A DNA stretch of 64,000 bases from AC-32 sp963716865 (GCA_963716865.1 CAVQUF010000005.1:248001-312000); one strand, 5' to 3'; positions 8,264 through 17,027 are shown, counted from the stretch's first letter. Numbers and translations: made by a program. Notes: generated by a model from the sequence alone, not told the origin.

Positions 8264-9325
8264 TCACGCGACCGGCAGCCCCCGCTCGGCGAGCCTTCGC
8301 GCCGCGGCGTCCGCCTCGATCAGGTCGCCGAGATCCCGGGCGGGCGCGCCGTCCACCTCGGCGAGGGTCTCCTCGACGGTTGCGGCGATCCCGAGGAAGG
8401 GCAGCTTCCCCTCGAGGAACGCGGCGACGGCCACCTCGTTCGCCGCGTTGAAGGCGCACGGATGCGTGCCGCCCTTCTCACCGGCCTCGCGCGCGAGCGC
8501 GAGCAGCGGGAACGTCTCCAGGTCGGGCGGCTCGAACTCCAGCACGAGCCCCTGCGAGAAGTCGAGCGCCGGAACCGGGGTCCCGGCCCGGTCCGGATAG
8601 GTCAGCGCGAACGAGATCGGCACCCGCATGTCCGGGTACCCGAGGTGCGCGAGCGAGGCGCCGTCGCGGAACCGCACGAGCGCGTGGACGACCGAGGTCG
8701 GCTGGAGCACGACCTCGATGCGGTCGTACGGCAGGCCGAAGAGGAAGTGCGCCTCGATCAGCTCGAGCCCCTTGTTCGCGAGTGTGGCTGAATCCACGGT
8801 GATCTTGGGCCCCATGTTCCACGTCGGGTGCGCGAGTGCCTCCTCGAGCATCACGTCCTCGAGCTCGTCGCGACCGCGGCCGCGGAACGGGCCGCCGGAG
8901 CCCGTGATCACCAGGGAGTCGAGCTGCTCCGGGCGACGGCCCTCGAGGCACTGGAAGACGGCCGAGTGCTCGCTGTCCACGGGGAGCAGAAGCCCTCCTC
9001 CCCGCTCCTTCGCGCCGAGCGCGAGCTCACCGGCGGCCACGAGGCTCTCCTTGTTCGCGAGCGCGAGCGTGACGCCGTTCTCGAGGGCCCAGAGCGTGGC
9101 CGGCAGACCGGCGAAGCCGACGACGGCGTTGAGCACGACGTCCGGCTGCGCGCGCTCGAGCAGCTCGGTCAGATCGCCCCCAACCTGGGTGAGCGGAGCG
9201 AGCCCGTCGACCGGCTGCGAACCGGAGGCTGCTGCCACGAGCTCGAGGTCGGGACGGCCCTCGACGATCTCGACGGCCTGGCGGCCGATCGAGCCGGTTG
9301 CGCCGAGAAGTGCGACGCGTCTCAT
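8264..9325 (-). CDS. dxr: 1-deoxy-D-xylulose 5-phosphate reductoisomerase
   Basis: A 353-residue NADPH enzyme that forms MEP, the first committed step of the MEP pathway. The NADPH loop is LLGATGSIGRQ, and the substrate and metal motifs are ANKESLVAAGE and DSEHSAVFQCLEG. The C-terminal part has the helical domain with AFNAANEVAVAAFL. Slightly shorter than E. coli Dxr (398). Upstream is cdsA and downstream rseP, all on one strand with short gaps. Confidence 0.96.
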   Translation of the reverse strand: MRRVALLGATGSIGRQAVEIVEGRPDLELVAAASGSQPVDGLAPLTQVGGDLTELLERAQPDVVLNAVVGFAGLPATLWALENGVTLALANKESLVAAGELALGAKERGGGLLLPVDSEHSAVFQCLEGRRPEQLDSLVITGSGGPFRGRGRDELEDVMLEEALAHPTWNMGPKITVDSATLANKGLELIEAHFLFGLPYDRIEVVLQPTSVVHALVRFRDGASLAHLGYPDMRVPISFALTYPDRAGTPVPALDFSQGLVLEFEPPDLETFPLLALAREAGEKGGTHPCAFNAANEVAVAAFLEGKLPFLGIAATVEETLAEVDGAPARDLGDLIEADAAARRLAERGLPVA

Positions 9326-9366
9326 CTAGTCGAAGTGTACGACTGGCCTACCCCGTCGGATCGGGA

Positions 9367-10164
9367 TCAGGTCAGCGCCAGAATCGCGTAGTAGGAGGCG
9401 ACCCCGGCGAAGAGGACGGCGTCGATCCGGTCGAGCATGCCGCCGTGGCCCAGGAGCAGCCGCCCCGAGTCCTTCACGCCGAGGTCGCGCTTGATCGCGG
9501 ACTCGAACAGGTCTCCGATCGGGGCCGCGACCGCGATCACGGCGCCGAGCACCAGCGACTGGCTGACGTCGAGGAAATCGGAGCGGTACATCGCGAAGAA
9601 CGGCACGAGGACCGCCACGATCGTGCCCGCGATCAGGCCTTCCCACGTCTTCCCGGGCGAGATCACCGGCGCCAGGCGATGCCTGCCGATCAGGCGGCCG
9701 ACGGCGTAGGCGATCGTGTCCGCCGCGAACACCGCGATCAGGACCGTGAAGACGGCCAGCCGGCCGTCGTCCGTCGGCTCGATCGCCCGCAGGAGGATGG
9801 GGTACGAAAGGCCCAGCCCCACCCATCCCGCGCCGAGGACGGTCGTGCCGACGGCGACGCTGACCGACTGCTGCGTCTGCGAGACGCCCTTCAGGAGGAA
9901 CGCGAGCGCGAACGTGGCGAGAAACCCGCCCGCCATCCACACGGGGCCGCCGAGCCAGGCCCCCGCCAGAGCCAGAACCGCGCCCGCGTAGCCGGCGAGC
10001 ACGAGCGGCCGGAGCGGCCTCGCGATCCAGAACAGCTCGTGGAGCGCGACGACGGCCACGATCGCGGCGAGCGCGAAGATCCACCGGCCGCCGAGCCACA
10101 CGAGGTAGAGGACGACCGGCAGTCCGACCACTGCCACGAGGATCCGCGACCAGAACGAGCTCAA
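9367..10164 (-). CDS. cdsA: phosphatidate cytidylyltransferase
   Basis: Makes CDP-diacylglycerol from phosphatidate and CTP, the branch point of phospholipid synthesis, in the inner membrane. About 265 residues with seven or eight hydrophobic segments. The CDP-alcohol signature region appears as KTWEGLIAGT and GDLFESAIKRDLGVKDSG near the C-terminus. I chose TTG at 10164, 8 bases after the uppS stop with GGTGAG upstream; an upstream in-frame start at 10233 would overlap uppS by 62 bases. The start is therefore uncertain. Order frr-uppS-cdsA-dxr is the classic bacterial cluster. Confidence 0.9.
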   Translation of the reverse strand: MSSFWSRILVAVVGLPVVLYLVWLGGRWIFALAAIVAVVALHELFWIARPLRPLVLAGYAGAVLALAGAWLGGPVWMAGGFLATFALAFLLKGVSQTQQSVSVAVGTTVLGAGWVGLGLSYPILLRAIEPTDDGRLAVFTVLIAVFAADTIAYAVGRLIGRHRLAPVISPGKTWEGLIAGTIVAVLVPFFAMYRSDFLDVSQSLVLGAVIAVAAPIGDLFESAIKRDLGVKDSGRLLLGHGGMLDRIDAVLFAGVASYYAILALT

Positions 10165-10171
10165 CGCCAGC

Positions 10172-10930
10172 TCACCGGCCGCCGAAGCGACGGCGCCGGC
10201 TCGCGTACGCCTCGAGGGCCCGCTCGAGCTCACGGCGGCCGAAGTCCGGCCACAGCGTGTCGACGAAGACGAGCTCCGAGTACGCCAGCTGCCACAGGAG
10301 GAAGTTCGAGATCCGCAGCTCCCCCGAGGTGCGGATCAGCAGGTCAGGATCGGCCAGCTCGGGCGCGTAGAGGTTGGCCCGGAAGACGTTCTCGTCGATC
10401 TCCGCGGGATCGATCGCGGCCTCCGCCAGCCGCCGGGCGGCCTCGACCAGCTCGGCACGGCCGCCGTAGTCGAACGCGATCCAGAGGTTGAGGCGCTCGT
10501 TTCCCGCGGTGCTCTCCTCGAGCCCGGCCATCTGCTCCTGCAGCTCGGCGGGCGCGCGGTCGCGGCGACCGATGAAGCGCGTGCGGACGCCCTGCCGCGC
10601 GAGATCGGGCAGCTCGCGCTCGATCGTCTCCCCGAAGATGTCCATCAGCGCGTCCACCTCGCCCGCGGGGCGCGACCAGTTCTCGGTCGAGAAGGCGTAG
10701 ACGACGAGCGTCTCCACGCCGAGGTCGATCGCGGCCTCGACCGTGCGCCGCAGTGCGCGGGTGCCGGCACGGTGCCCGGCCGCGACGGGCAACCCGCGCC
10801 GGCGGGCCCAGCGGCCGTTGCCGTCCATGATGATCGCGATCGTCCTCGCGACCTCCGGCAGCTCCGGCTCCACGTCGGTCCGAACGCCGCGCAGGCTACG
10901 GATGCGGGTCAGCAGCTTCACGCCGCCCAA
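10172..10930 (-). CDS. uppS: isoprenyl (undecaprenyl) diphosphate synthase
   Basis: A 252-residue cis-prenyltransferase that extends isoprenyl diphosphates to the lipid carrier for cell-wall synthesis. Motifs are IIMDGNGRWARRRGL with the catalytic Asp, GHRAGTRALR, YAFSTENW and the C-terminal SGELRISNFLLWQLAYSE. The length is standard. It sits between frr and cdsA. Product chain length cannot be read from the sequence by eye. Confidence 0.95.
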   Translation of the reverse strand: MGGVKLLTRIRSLRGVRTDVEPELPEVARTIAIIMDGNGRWARRRGLPVAAGHRAGTRALRRTVEAAIDLGVETLVVYAFSTENWSRPAGEVDALMDIFGETIERELPDLARQGVRTRFIGRRDRAPAELQEQMAGLEESTAGNERLNLWIAFDYGGRAELVEAARRLAEAAIDPAEIDENVFRANLYAPELADPDLLIRTSGELRISNFLLWQLAYSELVFVDTLWPDFGRRELERALEAYASRRRRFGGR

Positions 10931-10970
10931 GGCGTCGCTCGCGATGAGCGCATTTCAAACGCAATCACAA

Positions 10971-11531
10971 TCAGACTTCGAGGATCTCGGCCTCTTTCCG
11001 CTTGAGCAGCTCGTCGATCTTCTGCGTGTGCTCGTCGGTGAGCTTCTGCACGCGGTCCTCGGCCCGATGCTCCTCGTCGCTGCCGACATCGCCGTTGTCG
11101 ACGAGCTCCTTGAGGTGGTGCATCACGTCCCGGCGGACGTTCCGCACGGCGATGCGCCCGTCCTCGGCCATCTGGCGAACGACCTTGACGAGATCCTTGC
11201 GCCGCTCCTCGGTCAGCTGCGGGATCGGCAGGCGGATGATCTTGCCGTCGTTGGAGGGCACCACGCCGAGATCTGACTCCTGGATCGCCCGCTCGATCGA
11301 ACCGAGCGAGTTCGGGTCGAACGGCTGGACGGTCAGCAGCCGGGGCTCGGGCGCGGAGATCGTCGCGAGCTGCTTGAGCGGCGTCTGCTGGCCGTAGTAG
11401 TCGATCTGGACGCGGTCGAGCAGCGCCGGAGAGGCACGTCCTGTCCGCAGCGTCGCGAATTCCGCCTGGGCCGCCTCGACCGACTTGTCCATCCGCCGCA
11501 TCGCGTCCTGAATCAGGTCATCGATCGCCAT
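10971..11531 (-). CDS. frr: ribosome recycling factor
   Basis: A 186-residue RRF, which splits post-termination ribosomes together with EF-G. It starts MAIDDLIQDAMRRMDKSVEA and shows the conserved LRTGRASPALLDRV, PFDPNSLGSIERAI and RLPIPQLTEERRKDLVK blocks, with a three-helix-bundle and hinge layout of standard length. It follows pyrH by 13 bases and precedes uppS by 40. Confidence 0.97.
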   Translation of the reverse strand: MAIDDLIQDAMRRMDKSVEAAQAEFATLRTGRASPALLDRVQIDYYGQQTPLKQLATISAPEPRLLTVQPFDPNSLGSIERAIQESDLGVVPSNDGKIIRLPIPQLTEERRKDLVKVVRQMAEDGRIAVRNVRRDVMHHLKELVDNGDVGSDEEHRAEDRVQKLTDEHTQKIDELLKRKEAEILEV

Positions 11532-11544
11532 CGCGCCTCCGTCG

Positions 11545-12309
11545 TCAGGGAGTCGAGACGATTGTCCCGACGCGCTCGCCCCCTATCACCTTACGGATGT
11601 TTCCGCCCTCGAGTGCGAACACGTAGATCGGGAGCCTGTTGTCCATGCAAAGGGAGAGCGCGGTCGTGTCCATCACCTTCAGGCCACGCTCGATCGCCTG
11701 CAGGTGGGTGATCTCCGGGAGGAGCTTCGCGTCCGGGTCCTCGCGCGGATCGCCGTCGAGGACGCCCTCGACCGCGTGCTTGGCCATCAGGATCCCCTCG
11801 GCGCCGATCTCGAGCGCACGCAGCGCGGCGGCGGTGTCCGTCGTGAAGAACGGGTTGCCCGTGCCCGCGGCGAAGATCACCACGCGGCCCTTCTCGAGGT
11901 GCCTGATCGCGCGCCGACGGATGTACGGCTCCGCCACCTCGGCCGCGGCGAGGGCGGACATGAGGCGCGTGTGGACGCCGCGCCGTTCCAGCGCGTCCTG
12001 CAGGGCGAGAGCGTTCAGCAGCGTCGCGAGCATCCCTGCGTAGTCGGCGGTCGCGCGGTCCATCCCGTCAGCCGCCGCCTCGATCCCGCGGTAGATGTTC
12101 CCCGCGCCGACCACGATGGCCAGCTCGACGCCGCTCGCCTGGATGCCGACGATCTCGTCGGCGAGGTCCGCGATCCGCGCCGGGTCGAGCCCGTACTCCT
12201 TGTCGCCCATCAGGGCCTCCCCCGAGAGCTTGAGCAGTACCCGGTGGAAGGCGGGCGCTGCCTCGCCCGCGGCGGCGGCGCTCTCCTGCCCTGTGACCGC
12301 CTTGCTCAC
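11545..12309 (-). CDS. pyrH: UMP kinase
   Basis: A 254-residue hexameric UMP kinase making UDP. The N-terminal phosphate loop is VLLKLSGEALMG, followed by VVGAGNIYRG and, later, FAAGTGNPFFTTDTAAALRA and the DGDPREDPDAKL loop. The start is GTG at 12309, which shares GTGA with the tsf stop, so translation is coupled. The first 25 residues (KAVTGQESAAAAGEAAP) are an unstructured extension beyond the core. Confidence 0.95.
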   Translation of the reverse strand: MSKAVTGQESAAAAGEAAPAFHRVLLKLSGEALMGDKEYGLDPARIADLADEIVGIQASGVELAIVVGAGNIYRGIEAAADGMDRATADYAGMLATLLNALALQDALERRGVHTRLMSALAAAEVAEPYIRRRAIRHLEKGRVVIFAAGTGNPFFTTDTAAALRALEIGAEGILMAKHAVEGVLDGDPREDPDAKLLPEITHLQAIERGLKVMDTTALSLCMDNRLPIYVFALEGGNIRKVIGGERVGTIVSTP

Positions 12310-13109
12310 TCCGCGAGCGCGTAGCGGACGAACTCGAGCGCCTCGGCCCCTTCCTCCGAGAGCGCCTGCGCAACGGTCTTCGCGGTGTCGTGGATCCACG
12401 GCTGCTCCGCGAGCGCGGCCGTTGCGAGGAACTCCTTGCGTAGCCGCCCCTCGACAATCTTGGCGCGCACCTCTTCGGGTTTGTCCTTCACGTCATCCTG
12501 CTGCTCGTAGATCGCACGCTCGGAGGCCAGCTCGTCCTCGGGGATCTCGTCGACGGTCAGGTAGCGCGGCGCCGCGAACGAGATGTGCATCGCGAGCCGG
12601 CGCGCGGTCGCGGCGTCGCCGCCGCGGGCGCGGACGAGGACGCCGATCTTGTTCGCCGGCGGGTGCACGTACTCGGCGAGCAGCTCTCCCCCGCCCGCCT
12701 CCATGCGCGCGGCCCCGCGGAGCTCGACGTTCTCGCCGAGGCGGCCGACCAGCTCGAGCCGCTGATCCTCGAGGGCCGCCACGGCCTCCAGGCCGCCGGA
12801 CTCCACGGCCTCGAGGACGGCCTCGGCGAAGCCGAGGAACTCCTCGTTCTTGGAGACGGGCTCCGTCTCGCATCCGATCGCCGCGAGCGCTCCGACGTTG
12901 CCGGAGACGGTCGCCAGCACCTCGCCTTCGGTGGTCTCGCGCCCCGCCTTCTTGCCTGCGGCGGCGATGCCGCGCTCCCGGAGGAGCCGCTTGGCCGCCT
13001 CGAGGTCGCCGTCCGTCTCCTGGAGGGCGCGCTTGCACTCCATCATGCCCGCGCCGGTCTCGTCGCGGAGCTGCTTGACCAGGTCGGCGGGGATGTCGGT
13101 GACGCTCAT
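12306..13109 (-). CDS. tsf: translation elongation factor Ts
   Basis: A 267-residue nucleotide exchange factor for EF-Tu. The N-terminal UBA-like domain is seen as LVKQLRDETGAGMMECKRAL, followed by KRLLRERG and the core with GNVGALAAIGCETEPVSKNEEF. Its ATG at 13109 overlaps the rpsB stop (ATGA). Length is within the bacterial range. It is the standard partner of rpsB. Confidence 0.96.
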   Translation of the reverse strand: MSVTDIPADLVKQLRDETGAGMMECKRALQETDGDLEAAKRLLRERGIAAAGKKAGRETTEGEVLATVSGNVGALAAIGCETEPVSKNEEFLGFAEAVLEAVESGGLEAVAALEDQRLELVGRLGENVELRGAARMEAGGGELLAEYVHPPANKIGVLVRARGGDAATARRLAMHISFAAPRYLTVDEIPEDELASERAIYEQQDDVKDKPEEVRAKIVEGRLRKEFLATAALAEQPWIHDTAKTVAQALSEEGAEALEFVRYALAE

Positions 13110-13945
13110 TCGGCCTCCGCGGCCACCGGCGCAGCCTCGGGCTGCGGCTCCTCGGAGGGAGCCTCCGCGGCCGGCTCCGACGCCTGCTCCGGCTCCTCGG
13201 CGGGCGCCTCGACCGGCGCCTCGGGCTCCTCCTCCTGCGCAGGGGCGAAGTCCGCGGGCGTCGCCTTCGCCTTGCCTGCGGCGATCCCGTCCGCGATCGC
13301 GCGCACGACGAGGGCGCACGAGCGGATCGCGTCGTCGTTGCCCGGAATCACGTAGTCGGCCTCGTCCGGGTCGCAGTTCGTGTCGACGAGCGCGATGATC
13401 GGCAGGCCCAGGCGGCGCGCCTCCCGGACCGCGAGCTGCTCCTTCCGCAGGTCGATCACGAAGACCGCCTCGGGCTGCGTGCGCATGTCCGCGACGCCGC
13501 CGAGGTTCATGTCGAGCTTCTCGAGCTCGCTCTGCATGGCCATCCGCTCCTTGGGCGGGAGCAGTTCGAGCTGGCCCTCGTCGCGCAGGCGCCGAAGCTC
13601 GTGCAGGCGCTCGATCCGCTCCGAGATCGTGCGCCAGTTCGTGAGCAGGCCGCCGAGCCAGCGGTGGTTCACGTAGGGCATCCCGACGCGCTGCGCCTGC
13701 TCCTCGATCGCGTCCTGCGACTGCTTCTTGGTGCCGACGAACAGCACCGTGCCGTTCCGCTCCGCGATGTTGCGGGCGAAGTCGTGCGACTCCTCGAGCA
13801 GCTGCTGCGTCTTCTGGAGGTCGATGATGTAGATGCCGCCGCGCTCCGCGAAGATGAAGCGCTTCATCTTCGGGTTCCAGCGGCGGGTCTGGTGGCCGAA
13901 GTGGACTCCGGCCTCCAGGAGCTCTCGCATGCTTACGACGGACAC
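13106..13945 (-). CDS. rpsB: 30S ribosomal protein S2
   Basis: A 279-residue S2 starting at GTG 13945 with AAAGGA upstream. Core motifs are MRELLEAGVHFGHQTRRWNPKM, IYIIDLQKT, VGTKKQ and HRWLGGLLTNW, ending with NCDPDEADYVIPGNDDA. After about residue 235 there is an acidic Glu/Pro/Ala-rich tail, which is common in actinobacterial S2. It heads the rpsB-tsf-pyrH-frr run. A structured leader precedes it. Confidence 0.96.
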   Translation of the reverse strand: MSVVSMRELLEAGVHFGHQTRRWNPKMKRFIFAERGGIYIIDLQKTQQLLEESHDFARNIAERNGTVLFVGTKKQSQDAIEEQAQRVGMPYVNHRWLGGLLTNWRTISERIERLHELRRLRDEGQLELLPPKERMAMQSELEKLDMNLGGVADMRTQPEAVFVIDLRKEQLAVREARRLGLPIIALVDTNCDPDEADYVIPGNDDAIRSCALVVRAIADGIAAGKAKATPADFAPAQEEEPEAPVEAPAEEPEQASEPAAEAPSEEPQPEAAPVAAEAE

Positions 13946-13987
13946 CTTCGGATCCTTTCTCTGGTTTGAGTCGTGTCGCCGCCGGGA

Positions 13988-14042
13988 GTCGGGTGGAACC
14001 GGCATTCCGTCTTGCCGGCACCGCCACCCGCCTGTTCCCGAC
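13988..14042 (-). promoter_or_regulatory. structured 5' leader of rpsB
   Basis: About 45 bases upstream of the rpsB GTG there are nested inverted repeats: GTCGGG/CCCGAC outermost, GGGTGG/CCACCC inside that, and CCGGCA/TGCCGG at the core. This resembles the autoregulatory leader hairpins of ribosomal protein operons, but I cannot match it to a described S2 leader class. Confidence 0.35.
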
Positions 14043-14099
14043 GGGTCGGGTTCGGGGTCGCGAAAGTCTAGCTGACCACCCGAGGGCGCCCTTCGGCGC

Positions 14100-14996
14100 T
14101 CACGGGGCGAGGCGGGCAAGGGCCGCCTCCAGCTCCGGCGGCAGCGGCGACTCCGCCTCGACCGGCTCGCCGGTCACCGGGTGCGGGAAGGCCAGCCGCC
14201 AGGCATGGAGGAACTGGCGGCCGAGCTGCGGGTCCGGGACGCCGTAGACGGGGTCGCCGACCACGGGCAGCCCGATCGCCGCGAGGTGAACCCGGATCTG
14301 GTGCGTCCGTCCCGTCTCGAGGCGGACGTCCAGGAGCGCGTGATCGTCGAGGAGTCGCTCGACCTCGAAGTGCGTGACGGCGTCGCGCGGGCTGTCGGTG
14401 TCGAGCGACACGCGGGTCGGCTCGTGCCGGTCGCGGCCGATCGGCGCCTCGATGCGGCCGCGCCGGGAGCGCGGACGGCCCCGCACGAGCGCCTTGTAGC
14501 GCCGCTCGAGCGCATGACGGCGGACGAGGTTGCGCAGGCCACGGTACGCCTCTTCGCTTCGCGCCACGACCAGCAGGCCGGACGTGTCGCGGTCGATGCG
14601 GTGGACGATCCCCGGCCGGTCCGGGATCTCGCCTCCGGCGACGCGCCCGAGGAGCCCGTGCACGAGCGTCCCCGTCGCATGCCCGGGCGCAGGATGCACC
14701 ACGATCCCGGCAGGCTTGTCCACGACGAGCAGGTGCTCGTCCTCGTACGCGATCCGGAGCGGGAGATCCTCGGCCTCGAGCTCGCCCGGGTCCGGGTCCT
14801 GCGCCTCGAAGACCAGCTCCTCGCCGCCCGTGAGCCGGTGGCTCTTGGGCCGCGCTTCGCCGTCGAGAAGCGCGCCGCGCTCTTCCAGCAGCCGCTCTGC
14901 CGCCGCGCGTGAGCCGATCTCGGGAAGCGAGGCGAGGAACCGGTCGAGCCGCTCCCCGGCCGCCTCCTCGGGGACGACGAGCGTCGTGGTCGTCAG
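14100..14996 (-). CDS. rluD: RluA-family 23S rRNA pseudouridine synthase
   Basis: Converts specific uridines in 23S rRNA helix 69 (RluD role) or related sites to pseudouridine. About 298 residues: an S4-like RNA-binding domain (LDRFLASLPEIGSRAAAERLLEERG) then the catalytic domain with HRIDRDTSGLLVVA, whose Asp is the nucleophile, and TGRTHQIRVHLA. There is no ATG, GTG or TTG in frame before the S4 domain; I used CTG at 14996. A conventional start exists only at 14723, inside the catalytic domain, and would drop the S4 domain. It follows lspA, a common pairing. RluD is the best guess among family members. Confidence 0.85.
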   Translation of the reverse strand: MTTTTLVVPEEAAGERLDRFLASLPEIGSRAAAERLLEERGALLDGEARPKSHRLTGGEELVFEAQDPDPGELEAEDLPLRIAYEDEHLLVVDKPAGIVVHPAPGHATGTLVHGLLGRVAGGEIPDRPGIVHRIDRDTSGLLVVARSEEAYRGLRNLVRRHALERRYKALVRGRPRSRRGRIEAPIGRDRHEPTRVSLDTDSPRDAVTHFEVERLLDDHALLDVRLETGRTHQIRVHLAAIGLPVVGDPVYGVPDPQLGRQFLHAWRLAFPHPVTGEPVEAESPLPPELEAALARLAP

Positions 14997-15038
14997 CTGG
15001 GCGTCCGTCTGAAATGACCGGTCGACACCCTGGCGTTC

Positions 15039-15599
15039 TCAGGAGCCGGACTTGGCACTCGTCTCGCCGAGGACGAGTGCGACGAACAGGATCGCGACCC
15101 CGATCACGATGAAGGAGTCGGCGAGGTTGAAGGCGGGCCAGTAGCGCAGATCGAGGAAATCGGTCACGTGCCCGAGCCGGATCCGGTCGATCAGGTTCGA
15201 GGTCGAGCCGCCGATCAGCAGCCCGAGCGCGACCGGGAGCACCGGATGACGGGCTCCGGAGCGTGCGAAGAAGACGAGCATCCACCCCACGGCGAGCGCG
15301 GTCAGCGCGGTCACGAGCACGGTCGCGCTGGCGAAGAGGCCGAACGCGATCCCCGAGTTCTGGACGTGGTGGATCGAGAACGGGCCGACGACATGCAGGG
15401 AGTCGCCGAGCGCGAGCTGGCTCGAGACGATCAGCTTCGTCAACTGGTCGGCGGCGATCGCGGCCAGGACAACGACGCCGAGCTCGGCCCACTGCACGGC
15501 GCCGGCCGCGAACGAGCGGTGCGCGACCGAGACGGGCGTGAGCGCGTCCGTGCTCGACCCCACGCGGACGTCGAGCGTCCGCGACGCGGGCTCCGTCAC
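15039..15599 (-). CDS. lspA: lipoprotein signal peptidase (signal peptidase II)
   Basis: A 186-residue membrane aspartyl protease that removes lipoprotein signal peptides. The catalytic Asp regions are visible as SNLIDRIRLGHVTDF and FNLADSFIVIG, with HHVQNSGIAFGLF typical of the family. There are four membrane segments and a 40-residue cytoplasmic N-terminal extension. GTG at 15599 overlaps the stop of the DksA-like gene (GTGA). The lipoprotein at 45.3 kb is a plausible substrate. Confidence 0.94.
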   Translation of the reverse strand: MTEPASRTLDVRVGSSTDALTPVSVAHRSFAAGAVQWAELGVVVLAAIAADQLTKLIVSSQLALGDSLHVVGPFSIHHVQNSGIAFGLFASATVLVTALTALAVGWMLVFFARSGARHPVLPVALGLLIGGSTSNLIDRIRLGHVTDFLDLRYWPAFNLADSFIVIGVAILFVALVLGETSAKSGS

Positions 15600-15964
15600 C
15601 CCCGCTCCTCCTTGCGCTTGCAGTCGATGCACTGCGTCGTGTGCGGCACCGCCTCGAGGCGCTCGGCGCCGATCGGCTCCCCGCACGTCTGGCAGATCCC
15701 GAACGTGCCCTCGTCGATGCGCTCCAGAGCGGAGTCGATCTCCGCGAGCAGTCGTTCCTCGTTCTCCTCGAGCGTGTAGTCGATCTCCCGGTCGAACGTG
15801 ATCGTGGCGACGTCTCCGGGGTGGTTGTCGCTCGGGATCTCCTGCGTCTCGTCCTCCATCGAGCCCGGGTTCTCCTCGTGCAGGTAATCGAGCGCCCCCT
15901 GGGCCCGCGCGCGGTCGTCGAGCAGCCGCTTGCGGAAGAGCTCCGTGTCGATCGCGGCGCTCAT
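15596..15964 (-). CDS. DksA/TraR-type C4 zinc-finger protein
   Basis: A 122-residue protein with an N-terminal coiled coil and a C-terminal four-Cys finger (CQTCGEPI...CIDCK). The acidic GSMEDETQEIPSDN loop resembles the coiled-coil tip region. Family members bind the RNA polymerase secondary channel and tune initiation in the stringent response. It is coupled by 4-base overlaps to lspA downstream and the DUF167 gene upstream. Whether it has true DksA activity is not established from sequence. Confidence 0.85.
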   Translation of the reverse strand: MSAAIDTELFRKRLLDDRARAQGALDYLHEENPGSMEDETQEIPSDNHPGDVATITFDREIDYTLEENEERLLAEIDSALERIDEGTFGICQTCGEPIGAERLEAVPHTTQCIDCKRKEERG

Positions 15965-16254
15965 CGGCCCGCCGGCTCTGCGACCGAACGCTCTAGCCGG
16001 CGCTCGCTCTCGGCGTGGTCGATTCCCGACAGCTGGACGACCTTCTCCCGCGCACCGTGGCCCGAGACGATCGAGACCGACCGGCGCGGGATCTGCAGCT
16101 GCTCCGAGAGGAGCTCGAGCACCGCGTCGTTGGCGCGACCTCCCTCGGGAGGGGCCGCGATGCGGACCTTCCAGCCGTCGCCGTAGCGACCGACGATTTC
16201 CGTTCGACGCGAACCCGGAGAAACGCGCAGCCGGACACGGGCCGAGGGTTCCAT
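15961..16254 (-). CDS. DUF167 (YggU) family protein
   Basis: A 97-residue protein starting MEPSARVRLRVSPGSRR with the family pattern VRIAAPPEGGRANDAVLELLSE and later VSIVSGHGAREKVVQL. The biochemical role is unknown. It belongs to the yggS-sepF-yggT-yggU-divIVA neighbourhood seen in many bacteria, here overlapping the DksA-like gene by 4 bases. Confidence 0.88.
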   Translation of the reverse strand: MEPSARVRLRVSPGSRRTEIVGRYGDGWKVRIAAPPEGGRANDAVLELLSEQLQIPRRSVSIVSGHGAREKVVQLSGIDHAESERRLERSVAEPAGR

Positions 16255-16281
16255 GCGCCCAAGTATAGGTTTGGTGGACGG

Positions 16282-16707
16282 TCAGGCAGCCTGGGCGTCG
16301 GAGGCATCCTCGGCGGCGTCCAGCGCCGCCTCGAGCAGCGCCCGCACCTTGCGCGCCTCGGCGACAAGACGCTCGCGCTCGGCCATCGCGGCCCGGGTCA
16401 CGGCGCGGGCCTCCGCGTGCGCTTCCTCCACGATCAGGTCGGCCTCCTTCTTCGCCTGCGCCTTCAGCTCGTTCGCGGAGCGCTCCGCCGAGACGAGGGT
16501 CGTGCGCAGCAGCGTCTCGAGGTCGCGGTGTCTGGCGAGCTCCGACTGGAGGTGCTCGATCCGGTCGGCGAACTCGGCCCGCTCACGCCAGACGCCCTCG
16601 AACGACTGCTCGATCTCCTCGATCAGCTGGTCGACCGGCCGCCGGCGGTAGCCGAACAGCCCTCGCTTGAAGCTGATGTGGTGGAGCTCGACTGGAGTGA
16701 TGGTCAT
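16282..16707 (-). CDS. DivIVA-like coiled-coil protein
   Basis: A 141-residue protein starting MTITPVELHHISFKRGLFGYRRRPVDQLIEEIE, the membrane-curvature-sensing DivIVA N-terminal domain with its conserved Phe-Gly-Tyr region. The rest is a continuous coiled coil rich in Ala/Glu/Arg. It is shorter than mycobacterial Wag31 and lacks a long C-terminal tail. DivIVA proteins mark poles or septa and organise wall growth. It lies next to yggT and sepF, supporting a division role. Confidence 0.87.
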   Translation of the reverse strand: MTITPVELHHISFKRGLFGYRRRPVDQLIEEIEQSFEGVWRERAEFADRIEHLQSELARHRDLETLLRTTLVSAERSANELKAQAKKEADLIVEEAHAEARAVTRAAMAERERLVAEARKVRALLEAALDAAEDASDAQAA

Positions 16708-16724
16708 GGGGGTGGTCTCCCTTC

Positions 16725-17027
16725 TCAGAAGAAGCTGGTGAACAGCCGGTCGATCACAGCCTTGAGCAGGAACAGGAAGAAGATGGCCACCACCGGCGAG
16801 AGGTCGAGCGGGCCGATCGGCGGCAGGATCCGCCGGAAGAGCCGCAGGTAGGGCTCGCACACGTCTCGGAGGAACTCCGAGAGACGGCGAACCCAGGTCG
16901 AGTAGGGCATCCGCACCCACGACGTCAGCACGTAGGCGAAGATCAGCAGGACGTAGACGTAGATGAAGACGTCGATGAAGTGGTTCGCCCGTGAGGCAGC
17001 ATCGGCTATGACCGCAAACGTGGCCAT
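16725..17027 (-). CDS. YggT family membrane protein
   Basis: A 100-residue protein with two hydrophobic segments (FIYVYVLLIFAYVLTSWV and SPVVAIFFLFLLKAVIDRL) separated by the conserved CEPYLRLFRRILPPIGPLDLSP loop, which defines the YggT/YlmG family. Linked in other bacteria to division or thylakoid/septal organisation. It lies between divIVA and sepF. Confidence 0.9.
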   Translation of the reverse strand: MATFAVIADAASRANHFIDVFIYVYVLLIFAYVLTSWVRMPYSTWVRRLSEFLRDVCEPYLRLFRRILPPIGPLDLSPVVAIFFLFLLKAVIDRLFTSFF

